Part shown: piece after piece, positions 1 to 6,131 of the stretch | Numbering within the stretch: the first letter of the stretch is position 1 | How the letters are laid out: every line of letters begins with the position of its first letter | Source of the DNA: JBDKTH01 sp964558295 | Lineage (GTDB): Bacteria > Planctomycetota > Planctomycetia > Pirellulales > Thermoguttaceae | DNA length: 16,580 nt | Assembly: GCA_964558295.1 (NCBI GenBank) | Contig: CAZLDQ010000132.1 | Location: 1 to 16,580, forward strand | Reading direction: 5' to 3' | Notes under the pieces: generated by a model | The model's database searches: none | The model's input: the letters and a program-made list of their open reading frames with translations, nothing else | Told to the model about the DNA's origin: nothing | Program-made: the position numbers and the translations under genes

Positions 1-62
1 GCAACCTGTTTTTCAGCGAACTCCAAGGCAGCCGTGTAGGCCGCGATCCGGTCATTGGACAT
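1..62 (-). CDS. 5' end of an unidentified protein (partial)
   Basis: The reverse strand opens with ATG at 62 and stays open to the window edge, giving about 20 residues that begin MSNDRIAAYTAALEF. A strong Shine-Dalgarno stretch (AAAGGAG followed by GAGGAG) lies just upstream, and a sigma70-like promoter sits further up at 121-149. These make a genuine gene start likely. The visible residues look like an amphipathic helix, with no signal peptide and no motif I recognise. The gene is divergent from trmL. The product cannot be named from this fragment. Confidence 0.6.
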   Translation of the reverse strand, partial: MSNDRIAAYTAALEFAEKQV

Positions 63-120
63 GCTCCTCAACTCCTTTCGGACGGAACGGTACAGCCAGC
101 TTCTCCGAATATCGGGCCCC

Positions 121-149
121 ATGGTAGCGGGATGCAGAAAAGATGTAAA
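121..149 (-). promoter_or_regulatory. sigma70-like promoter for the partial gene at the left edge
   Basis: On the reverse strand TTTACA (149-144; five of six against TTGACA) is followed after exactly 17 bases by TACCAT (126-121; four of six against TATAAT). It lies about 60 bases upstream of the ATG at 62. This is pattern matching only; planctomycete promoters are poorly constrained. Confidence 0.4.
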
Positions 150-219
150 GGGACGGAACTGGGAGAGTGGGAAGATTCTCGGGATAGCACGCCATGTAGT
201 GATAGGGACGCGAACGTGT

Positions 220-225
220 TACAAT
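220..225 (+). promoter_or_regulatory. possible -10 box ahead of trmL
   Basis: TACAAT matches TATAAT at five of six positions. It overlaps the first in-frame ATG of the trmL reading frame (224), so if real it would make that ATG untranscribed and favour the GTG at 290. No good -35 box is visible at the right distance (best is TAGTGA at 197-202). Confidence 0.25.
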
Positions 226-289
226 GACCCTCGGTTCCAATAGGGTCTTCCCGCCGCTGGCTTTTCTTGTCCCTTTGCCCCCCATTGCT

Positions 290-811
290 GTGATTGAACC
301 AACGCTGCATATCGTGCTCTATCAACCGGAGATCCCGCACAACGCGGGGGCAGTAGGCCGGACCTGTGTCGCTCTGGGGGCAAAGCTGTGGCTCGTCCGT
401 CCGCTCGGCTTTCGCGTAGATCATCACCATTTGCGACGCGCCGGACTTGATTATTGGGAGCACCTGACGTGGGAAGTGGTTGACGACTGGGCCGCTCTTC
501 TCAAGCGACTTCCAGAGCGTCGTCCGTGGCTACTGAGCAAAACCGCTCGCACAAGCTATACCGACGTTCGCTTCCAACCAGGCGATGTGTTGGTCTTTGG
601 CCCAGAATCGCAGGGCCTGCCACGCAGTCTCTTGGAAGCCTCCCCCGATCGAGGACTTCGTATCCCAACCCGGCCGCAGGTGCGCAGCCTTAATCTATCG
701 GTCAGCGTGGGGATCATTGCTTATGAGGCCGTGCGTCAGTGGCACATGGAGCCGTTTGGAATGCCAGGAGCAAGGCCTTGGGAAAGTGGGGGGGATCTGC
801 CTGTTGCATGA
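290..811 (+). CDS. trmL: tRNA (cytidine(34)-2'-O)-methyltransferase, TrmL/SPOUT family
   Basis: This cytoplasmic SPOUT methyltransferase is expected to 2'-O-methylate the wobble nucleotide (position 34) of certain leucine tRNAs with S-adenosylmethionine. The three family motifs are visible in order: the N-terminal block LYQPEIPHNAGAVGRTC, the GPESQGLP block that builds the AdoMet-binding knot, and the C-terminal NLSVSVGIIAYEAVRQ block. The domain fills the whole protein (173 residues), near the usual family size. Start choice: an ATG at 224 is in frame, but its 22 extra residues are proline-rich and have no counterpart in the family. The GTG at 290 gives MIEPTLHIVLYQPE, matching the family N terminus. 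Neither start has a clear ribosome binding site. It faces away from the partial gene at 1-62 and lies 98 bases before the next gene. Confidence 0.9.
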   Translation: MIEPTLHIVLYQPEIPHNAGAVGRTCVALGAKLWLVRPLGFRVDHHHLRRAGLDYWEHLTWEVVDDWAALLKRLPERRPWLLSKTARTSYTDVRFQPGDVLVFGPESQGLPRSLLEASPDRGLRIPTRPQVRSLNLSVSVGIIAYEAVRQWHMEPFGMPGARPWESGGDLPVA

Positions 812-909
812 GCCACAATACGATGGGGAAAACCGCTTGCCCCCTTTCCGATGGCTAAGGAGCGCGGTAGCTTACTGGTAGGGGCATCCGCGTTTCGGAG
901 GGTCTGGCA

Positions 910-1488
910 ATGTCGCACGCTAAGTGGTTTGGGGTCTGTCTGATCGTGCTGGGCAGCATGGGAACGCTGGAGCCGCAGTCAGCCTCGGCTCAGTATCCCT
1001 CTGCCCCCTCGCCAGCGGCGCTCGTCGGGCAGGTGCCCGCCGTGGCGGGGCAGCCGATGTACTACCCGGCGATCCCGATGGTTGGGGCAGCTTATGTGCC
1101 AGGCTATGTCTACCTGCCCCGCCGCGCCTATCGCGCCCCCAATCGCTTTTTGAGACCTTCGGCCGTTTTTCAGGTCGACGTGGGGGGGACTCCGGGAATA
1201 GCTCCGTCGTGGTCAACGTGGCGAGCCGGTCTCGACCAATATCCGTTACTCGGTGGCGTGGATGTGGTTCCGGCTCCCGGCCTTCCCAACGGCTACGCGC
1301 CACCGCCGTCGAATTACGCCCCCGCGCGGCAGCCGACACCCGATCCGATGCGCGCACAGCCATCGCTCGAAGCCCAGCCGCCGGCCCCCATGCTTCGTCC
1401 ACCCGTTCTCAACACGCCGACAGCCGAGCCGGTGTCCCCCGAACTTGTTCCCACCCCTCCTGCCACAAGTGCGCCCACGGATTCCTAG
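910..1488 (+). CDS. secreted proline-rich protein of unknown function
   Basis: The 192-residue product begins with a clear Sec signal peptide: Lys5, a hydrophobic core around residues 7-20, and an AXA-type cleavage site at Ala25-Ser26-Ala27 before Gln28. The mature part is low in complexity and rich in Pro, Ala and Tyr. It has a tyrosine/proline segment around residues 50-75 (MYYPAIP, YVPGYVYLP) and a Pro-rich C-terminal third. There is no enzyme motif and no further membrane span. A surface, matrix or periplasmic structural role is possible but unproven. The ATG at 910 has a good GGAGGG ribosome binding site. The stop lies only 12 bases before the P-II gene, so the two are probably co-transcribed, although no functional link is evident. 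Confidence 0.75.
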   Translation: MSHAKWFGVCLIVLGSMGTLEPQSASAQYPSAPSPAALVGQVPAVAGQPMYYPAIPMVGAAYVPGYVYLPRRAYRAPNRFLRPSAVFQVDVGGTPGIAPSWSTWRAGLDQYPLLGGVDVVPAPGLPNGYAPPPSNYAPARQPTPDPMRAQPSLEAQPPAPMLRPPVLNTPTAEPVSPELVPTPPATSAPTDS

Positions 1489-1500
1489 GAGACCTGCCGC

Positions 1501-1851
1501 GTGAAACTGGTGATCGCCGTCATCCAGCCGACGAAACTCAACGCCGTCCGCGAGGCCTTGGAGAAGATCGAGGTCACCCGAATGACTGTGACCGATGCAC
1601 AAGGCTTTGGTCAACAGCACGGCCGTACGCAGACCTATCGTGGCCAGGAGTACAAGTGCATCTTGCTGCGCAAGGTGGCTTTGGAAATCGTCGTCAACGA
1701 TGATTTCCTCGAACGGACAATCGAGACAATCGTACATGTAGCCCGGACCGGACCGGAAGGAACAATCGGCGACGGCAAGATCTTCGTTGTGCCGCTGGAG
1801 GAAGCGGTTCAAGTCGCCGATGGATCGCGAGGGCCTGGGGCGGTGAACTGA
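1501..1851 (+). CDS. P-II family signalling protein with altered nucleotide site
   Basis: P-II proteins are cytoplasmic trimers that read ATP/ADP and 2-oxoglutarate and regulate nitrogen-metabolism partners through a flexible T-loop. The 116 residues align end to end with GlnB/GlnK. Tyr46 and the usual uridylylation site Tyr51 are present (TYRGQEY), as are Gln39 and Lys58. The B-loop has TIGDGKIF but carries three extra residues (PEG) just before it. By alignment with E. coli GlnB, Arg38 is Gln, Arg101 is Gln and Arg103 is Ala, so three of the basic residues that contact ATP phosphates are missing, while the B-loop lysine remains. The GTG start at 1501 follows an AGGAG ribosome binding site. 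Unusually, no amtB or glnA is adjacent; the neighbour is a secreted protein. Family assignment is firm; the exact ligand is open. Confidence 0.88.
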   Translation: MKLVIAVIQPTKLNAVREALEKIEVTRMTVTDAQGFGQQHGRTQTYRGQEYKCILLRKVALEIVVNDDFLERTIETIVHVARTGPEGTIGDGKIFVVPLEEAVQVADGSRGPGAVN

Positions 1852-1858
1852 GAGGGAT

Positions 1859-1878
1859 TTGCCGAGCCAAACCGGCAA
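1859..1878. terminator. small hairpin between convergent genes
   Basis: TTGCCG pairs perfectly with CGGCAA across an 8-base loop, between the P-II stop (1851) and the stop of the convergent membrane-protein gene (1914). There is no T-run on either side, so this is at best a weak shared terminator. Confidence 0.25.
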
Positions 1879-1913
1879 CGGGTTACAGATCAAAACGCAA
1901 CGCGAGTGCCCGG

Positions 1914-3209
1914 CTAAACGGAAGAACCTGCGTTTGTTTCACCCTGCGGGCCGCTGCCGCCCGCGATGTCGTCGGCCATTTCCGGGACGCCTGACTCATC
2001 AGTTCGCAGTGCCGGGAGACTGTGGATTTCGGTGGCGCCGGCGTCTTCCAGGAAAACCTCGTCCATTTCACGGGCGTCCACGTCGCGTCGCAGGAGGAGG
2101 TAGATTGCCGTGGCTGCGGTCCAGAGATAGCTATAGAGGAAACCGATGGCCAGCAATTTGACACACTCGACGGAGAAGCGGATCAACATCGCCCCGATCG
2201 TTCCGGCGATGCCCAATCCGCCGCCGGTCTGAATTGCGTGAATGGCCTGCCCGCCGCTCCCCCAGCTCGCCCCCCAATAGGTCAGCGAGACCACGGTCGC
2301 AGCGAACGTGGAGACCAGAATCCAGCCGAGCAGTCCAAGGACCATCGCCACGAACGTGTAGAACAAGGCGTGCAAGGGGCGGGAGAAGAGATAGCTGTAG
2401 GTCCGGCTGAGCGCATCAAAGCTGTCAATCCCTTCGGCGCTAATCACCGGCCACATCAACGGCCAGCCGAACAGCAATCCCAAGAGCAGAACGGCCACGA
2501 GAGCCCAGCCGAGCAGCATCAGCGGCCAAGCAAATGCCGCGATCAGAACGCCCACGTCGGCGCGGAGCAGCAGGCCGACTACGGCGCTCAGGAGCACGGC
2601 GGCCCCGAGAGCCAACAGAGGCATCAAAGGCGCGGCCACATAGGACGGCCACTTGGCGGCTGCCCAGCGCAGCATTGCCCCCCAGCCGATTCGCTCGCTC
2701 GCCGCCAGTTCCACGGCAGTCGTGCGTGTAATCGCAGCGCCAAAAAACGCCCACACCAAGAGTGCCCATAAGCCACAAAGCGTCAGGAAAACGACCTGGG
2801 TCAGGTTGGCGTCAGGCGTGAATAGCTCGCGCCACGGCCGGCTGAGATGTTCCCAGGACCCTAGCAGCGGTTCCCACGCCCGAACGAAGACCGGCACCCG
2901 GGCTGGTGCTGCGATCGTCTCGCGGAGCGGCACTCCAGCTTCAGGCGTGCCGAAGGGACGGTCGGGCACCATTTCAGTCAAGGCTCGCCAAGGGCAACCT
3001 TGATAGGCCTTAAGCTGCGAGGCTACGACAGGATCACTGGAAAAAGCCATCCCGAGAAAGGCCCAACCACTGAGCGTTGCCAGGATGGCGACTGCCGCAA
3101 CAACCAGAGCGCGAAAGCGAATCGCCAGTCGAAAACAGCGAACCAGGATCAGCCAGGCAAAGAGATCTGACCAGGCTACTCGCCGTACCACACTCTCATC
3201 ACCCAACAT
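1914..3209 (-). CDS. multi-pass inner-membrane protein of unknown function
   Basis: The 431-residue product has about six hydrophobic segments, near residues 34-55, 136-160, 190-215, 218-250 (long, perhaps two spans), 281-310 and 350-373. A hydrophilic, probably extracytoplasmic region of some 80 residues follows the first span. The last 55 residues form an acidic, low-complexity cytoplasmic tail. I recognise no transporter or enzyme motif. The overall look is that of conserved hypothetical membrane proteins in planctomycetes, but that is an impression, not a match. The ATG at 3209 has a GGGAGG ribosome binding site five bases upstream and a promoter with a perfect TATAAT further up. It is therefore probably transcribed on its own, although it lies downstream of the chaperone block on the same strand. 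Confidence 0.8.
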   Translation of the reverse strand: MLGDESVVRRVAWSDLFAWLILVRCFRLAIRFRALVVAAVAILATLSGWAFLGMAFSSDPVVASQLKAYQGCPWRALTEMVPDRPFGTPEAGVPLRETIAAPARVPVFVRAWEPLLGSWEHLSRPWRELFTPDANLTQVVFLTLCGLWALLVWAFFGAAITRTTAVELAASERIGWGAMLRWAAAKWPSYVAAPLMPLLALGAAVLLSAVVGLLLRADVGVLIAAFAWPLMLLGWALVAVLLLGLLFGWPLMWPVISAEGIDSFDALSRTYSYLFSRPLHALFYTFVAMVLGLLGWILVSTFAATVVSLTYWGASWGSGGQAIHAIQTGGGLGIAGTIGAMLIRFSVECVKLLAIGFLYSYLWTAATAIYLLLRRDVDAREMDEVFLEDAGATEIHSLPALRTDESGVPEMADDIAGGSGPQGETNAGSSV

Positions 3210-3252
3210 GACCGCCTCCCGGGCTTGTCGTTAACAGACTGCAAGTCCCGGC

Positions 3253-3280
3253 ATTATACGGACTTGGCCGCCGGGTGCAA
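3253..3280 (-). promoter_or_regulatory. sigma70-like promoter for the membrane-protein gene
   Basis: Reading the reverse strand, TTGCAC (3280-3275) is followed after 16 bases by a perfect TATAAT (3258-3253). The -35 box matches the consensus only in its TTG. The predicted transcript starts near 3246, leaving a leader of about 36 bases before the ATG at 3209. Confidence 0.55.
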
Positions 3281-3292
3281 GCGAAGCGGCAA

Positions 3293-3367
3293 CCGAAGAA
3301 TCACTTCCCCATTTGACCTACAAATAGAAATACTGCCTATAGGTCAAACGTGGAAGTGCCTCTTCGG
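3293..3367. repeat. 75-bp imperfect palindrome downstream of yacG
   Basis: The arms 3293-3320 and 3340-3367 are reverse complements at 23 of 28 positions and flank a 19-base, A-rich loop. The most regular parts are TTTGACCTA/TAGGTCAAA and CACTTCC/GGAAGTG. It starts seven bases after the yacG stop codon. It could act as a transcript-end structure for the chaperone block, as a REP-like element, or as a protein-binding site; the sequence alone does not decide. Confidence 0.75.
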
Positions 3368-3373
3368 TCGTCC

Positions 3374-3565
3374 CTAATCCTCTGACTCCCGCGGGACCCG
3401 TCCGGCACGGTCGGGCACGTCTTCCGGCTCGTAGGGAATGCCATATTTCTCGTCCAGCCACCGTCCCAGATCAATCTGCCGGCAACGAAGACTGCAGAAG
3501 GGCATCGCCTGCGTCTGCTCAGGCTCAAACGATTTGCCACAGACCGGACAACGTACCGGCGTCAT
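3374..3565 (-). CDS. yacG: YacG-type zinc-binding protein (DNA gyrase inhibitor family)
   Basis: This is a 63-residue cytoplasmic zinc-finger protein. The four zinc ligands are Cys6 and Cys9 (CPVCG) and Cys24 and Cys28 (FCSLRC), followed by the family signature RQIDLGRWLDE. The C terminus is short, acidic and probably disordered. E. coli YacG binds GyrB and blocks DNA binding by gyrase; whether the planctomycete protein does so is inferred. Its ATG overlaps the stop of the preceding fmdB-family gene by one base (TAATG), indicating translational coupling. The pairing of two tiny zinc-ribbon proteins downstream of chaperone genes suggests they are carried on the same transcript. Confidence 0.88.
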   Translation of the reverse strand: MTPVRCPVCGKSFEPEQTQAMPFCSLRCRQIDLGRWLDEKYGIPYEPEDVPDRAGRVPRESED

Positions 3566-3852
3566 TACTTGTCGCTCGATTTCGATGTGCTCTCGGTCTT
3601 GCCGCTAGCAGCCTTACTCTCGCTGGAGCTGGAACCATTATCGGCGGCGGCCGCCTTGGAATAGGTGGGACTGCGATAATCGGTGCAGTAGAAACCGGAA
3701 CCTTTGAAGACCAGACCTGCTCCCGGCCCGATCAAACGCCGCAGCTTCAGGTGACCACATTTCGGGCATTTCTTCAGCGGCTCGGCCGTAATCGACTGAA
3801 ATTCCTCAAAAGCGTGCTCACAGGCCTCGCAAACATAATCATAGGTCGGCAT
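3565..3852 (-). CDS. FmdB-family zinc-ribbon protein
   Basis: The protein (95 residues) opens with the FmdB signature MPTYDYVCEAC. Cys8/Cys11 and Cys29/Cys32 form a single zinc ribbon in the first 45 residues. A GSGFYCTDYRSP segment follows, typical of the family. The last 30 residues are Ser/Lys/Glu-rich and low in complexity. FmdB proteins were first noted as putative regulators of formamidase and amide genes, but no general function is established. The ATG at 3852 has an AAGGGA ribosome binding site about nine bases upstream. The 173-base gap to grpE contains a dispersed-repeat-like element (3910-4012), so co-transcription with the chaperones is likely by strand but not proven. Confidence 0.87.
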   Translation of the reverse strand: MPTYDYVCEACEHAFEEFQSITAEPLKKCPKCGHLKLRRLIGPGAGLVFKGSGFYCTDYRSPTYSKAAAADNGSSSSESKAASGKTESTSKSSDK

Positions 3853-3909
3853 CGTCGTGCGTCCCTTAAGTCTCTTGTAATCAGTTGTACCGTAAACGTT
3901 TGGCCCAAC

Positions 3910-4012
3910 TTCAAGGGTTCAGGGTTCGGGGCTCCGGACTTTCACTTTGAGCCGTCGTCAGTGCAACGAGGGAGTACACACCCCCTGCCTCTGAACCCTG
4001 ACTCTTGAACCC
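3910..4012. repeat. intergenic GGGTTC/GAACCC inverted repeat region
   Basis: The gap between grpE and the fmdB-family gene holds GGGTTC followed by AGGGTTC on the left (3915-3927) and GAACCCTGA plus GAACCC on the right (3993-4012). These include a perfect 9-bp inverted pair, TCAGGGTTC (3919-3927) and GAACCCTGA (3993-4001). The short, reiterated, low-complexity style resembles dispersed intergenic repeats rather than coding DNA. Confidence 0.5.
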
Positions 4013-4025
4013 GGCTTCGTCCCCC

Positions 4026-4604
4026 TTACGCTTCAGGCGGTCCAGAGGAAACAACCACTTGGCTCGGCCGCACAACGCGATCATGCAGTTGAAACCCATC
4101 TTGCACGACGATCGCCACCGTGTCGGCCGGCTGATCGGAGGGCAGATGAGAAATCGCCTGATGAAGGTGCGGGTTGAACGGCTCGTGGAGGGCGGGGATG
4201 CGGGTGCAATGGTGACGTTGCAGGGCCTTTTCCAACTGGTCGGCCACCATCTTGAAGCCGGCGACCAAGCTTTCAATATCCTTGGTCTTCTCCGCGGCTT
4301 CAATCGCCCGAATCGTGTTGTCCCATACCGGCAACAGGTCGTGGATCAACCCCATGGAGGCATAGCGTCGTTCCTCCTCCATCTGACGGGTAATGCGTTT
4401 GCGGTAGTTTTCCAGTTCCGCTTGGTAGCGCAGCGAGCGGTCGGTGGCTTCGTCCAACTGGGCACGCAGCGCAGCAATCTCACTGTCCCCCCCCTCCTCC
4501 ACAGGCGTTTCCACCGCAGGCTCTGGAACGTCCTGGGCCTCTTCCGACGCTTGCGTCTGGGGATTCTCCGTCATCTTGTCTTGATCACGATCGTTTTCAG
4601 CCAC
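4026..4604 (-). CDS. grpE: nucleotide exchange factor GrpE
   Basis: GrpE is a cytoplasmic homodimer that releases ADP from DnaK. The 192 residues show a disordered acidic N terminus (1-40), a long coiled-coil helix (about 42-88, with the signature YQAELENYRKR), the helical region IHDLLPVWDNTIRAI, and the C-terminal beta domain with FNPHLHQAISHLPSD and DTVAIVVQDGFQLHDRVVRPSQV. The length is normal. The start is GTG at 4604, supported by GGAGG (4616-4612) seven bases upstream; the next ATG (4574) has no ribosome binding site. It lies 157 bases downstream of dnaJ on the same strand, giving the order dnaJ-grpE. dnaK is not in this window. Confidence 0.95.
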   Translation of the reverse strand: MAENDRDQDKMTENPQTQASEEAQDVPEPAVETPVEEGGDSEIAALRAQLDEATDRSLRYQAELENYRKRITRQMEEERRYASMGLIHDLLPVWDNTIRAIEAAEKTKDIESLVAGFKMVADQLEKALQRHHCTRIPALHEPFNPHLHQAISHLPSDQPADTVAIVVQDGFQLHDRVVRPSQVVVSSGPPEA

Positions 4605-4761
4605 GCTTCAACCTCCAACTGCCCCGGGCGTGTCATTCCGGATGCAATCCAAACGAATAAACGCGTTTCTGTGGCTCATTGAATCACCGCCCGTCGCAGG
4701 TTAACCCGCACAAACCGAGGTCAATTGCCACAGCCCAACCAGTCCGCACGGTCCCGGCGTT

Positions 4762-5919
4762 TCACCCCGCCGTCTCCGTGCCCGATTGAAAATACTCCTT
4801 GAGTTTTGTGAAGAAGCTCTTGCGTTCGGCAGACACATGGACGCTTTCCAATTCAGCCAGTTCGCGAAGGATGCGGCGGTGCTCCGCATTAAGCTTCTTG
4901 GGAACCTCGATGTAGACCTGAACGAGCAAATCGCCGCGTCCCCGATTCCGCGTCGCCGGAAGTCCACGACCACGAAGCCGGAAGACTTCACTGGTCTGGG
5001 TACCTTCGGGAATTTCCAACTGCTCTGGACCATCGAGGGTGGGAACCTCAAGAACGGCCCCCAGCGCCGCTTGGGCATAACCGATCGGGATCTGACAAAT
5101 CAGGTCCTGGCCGTCGCGTTGAAACAGGGGATGCTCGCGAATGCGGATGAAGCAGTAAACGTCGCCCGGCGGTCCGCCATCGGGACTTGATTCGCCTTCT
5201 CCCTGAAGCCGCAGACGCGTCTGGTCGTCGACCCCAGCAGGAATCTTCACCTCTCGCGTCACCTTCTGCGGAACCACTCTCGCGCCACGACACTTGGGAC
5301 AGGCCTCGCGAATCACACTGCCACGCCCTTGGCAAGCCGGACAGGTTGTCTGCAAGGAGAAAAACCCCGCCTGCTGGACCACTTGCCCGTGACCGCCACA
5401 GTAGCGGCACACTTCCGGTTGGGTACCGGGCTTCGCGCCGCTGCCGCCGCAAGTCTCACATCTTTGGTGCCGATCGAACTGAACTGTTTTCGTGACGCCA
5501 TGCGCCACCTCCATCAGGTCCAATTCAATATCGACGCGGATATCGGCGCCGCGGCGCACGCGGCTTCCGCCTCGGCGACGTCCACCGAACAAGTCGCCAA
5601 AGAGGCTGTCGCCGAAGATGTCCCCAAACGCGCTGAAGATGTCGTTGATGTCGCGGAACTCGCGTGGTCCCGCCCCAGCTCCGGCCAACCCAGCATGTCC
5701 ATAGCGGTCATAAAGAGCCCGCTTCTCGTCGTTGCTGAGGACTTCAAAGGCTTCGGCCGCCTCCTTGAATCGGGCCACCGCCTCTTCATCCCCGGGATTG
5801 CGGTCAGGGTGATACTTCAGCGCGGCTTTCCGGTATCCCTCGGCAATCTTTTCTTTGGAAGCCGACCGTTCGACCCCGAGCACTTCATAGTAGTCGCGTT
5901 TATCTGCCATCGTCGCCAT
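4762..5919 (-). CDS. dnaJ: molecular chaperone DnaJ
   Basis: This Hsp40 co-chaperone delivers substrates to DnaK and stimulates its ATPase. The 385 residues show the J domain (about 8-75, with the HPD tripeptide at 37-39), a Gly/Phe-rich stretch with repeated FGD and LFG motifs (about 78-118), and a zinc domain of four CXXC modules (starting at Cys154, 171, 193 and 207). The last module reads CPKCRGAR and so lacks the final glycine. The two C-terminal substrate-binding beta domains follow. ATG codons at 5919 and 5910 are both possible; the second gives MADKRDYYEVLG, the usual family start, and neither has a clear ribosome binding site. A TAGAAT box and an adjacent perfect hairpin lie immediately upstream, and groEL1 ends 212 bases before it, so it may have its own promoter. 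Confidence 0.96.
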   Translation of the reverse strand: MATMADKRDYYEVLGVERSASKEKIAEGYRKAALKYHPDRNPGDEEAVARFKEAAEAFEVLSNDEKRALYDRYGHAGLAGAGAGPREFRDINDIFSAFGDIFGDSLFGDLFGGRRRGGSRVRRGADIRVDIELDLMEVAHGVTKTVQFDRHQRCETCGGSGAKPGTQPEVCRYCGGHGQVVQQAGFFSLQTTCPACQGRGSVIREACPKCRGARVVPQKVTREVKIPAGVDDQTRLRLQGEGESSPDGGPPGDVYCFIRIREHPLFQRDGQDLICQIPIGYAQAALGAVLEVPTLDGPEQLEIPEGTQTSEVFRLRGRGLPATRNRGRGDLLVQVYIEVPKKLNAEHRRILRELAELESVHVSAERKSFFTKLKEYFQSGTETAG

Positions 5920-5930
5920 GGCCAGCTAGA

Positions 5931-5951
5931 AGGGGTTTTGCGAAAACCCCT
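5931..5951. promoter_or_regulatory. perfect hairpin/operator candidate upstream of dnaJ
   Basis: Two 9-base arms, AGGGGTTTT and AAAACCCCT, are perfect complements around a 3-base loop. The element lies 11 bases before the dnaJ ATG at 5919 and directly follows a TAGAAT box (5957-5952, reverse strand), so it would span the predicted transcription start. That position fits a repressor operator or a hairpin at the mRNA 5' end. Confidence 0.45.
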
Positions 5952-5957
5952 ATTCTA
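5952..5957 (-). promoter_or_regulatory. candidate -10 box for dnaJ-grpE
   Basis: TAGAAT on the reverse strand matches TATAAT at five of six positions. The sequence 17 bases upstream (TTATGG) is a poor -35 box, so support rests on the -10 alone and on its position about 33 bases before the dnaJ ATG. Confidence 0.3.
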
Positions 5958-6075
5958 CCCCGAAAAGTCGAATCCCATAAGACGGGTCTTCCCGCCACAT
6001 ACGTTCTTCGGTCCCGCCACACACCCATGGAGGCGGAAAAACCGCTAGCACCGCTGCCAGCCCCTCGGTTGACAA

Positions 6076-6107
6076 GCTGGGCCACCCCGACGCCGGAGTG
6101 GCCCAGC
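6076..6107 (-). terminator. hairpin after groEL1
   Basis: GCTGGGCCAC and GTGGCCCAGC form a perfect 10-bp GC-rich stem around a 12-base loop, beginning 24 bases beyond the groEL1 stop. Only a short T-poor stretch (TTGTCAACC) follows on the reverse strand, so it may attenuate or protect the mRNA end rather than terminate fully. Confidence 0.5.
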
Positions 6108-6131
6108 CATAACTCGTTGGAGTCGCAAGCC

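Noticed and set aside
2022..2771. Open frame on the + strand opposite the membrane-protein gene
   Set aside because: The translation is a Gln/Pro/Arg-rich shadow. The reverse frame has hydrophobic spans, a ribosome binding site and a promoter.
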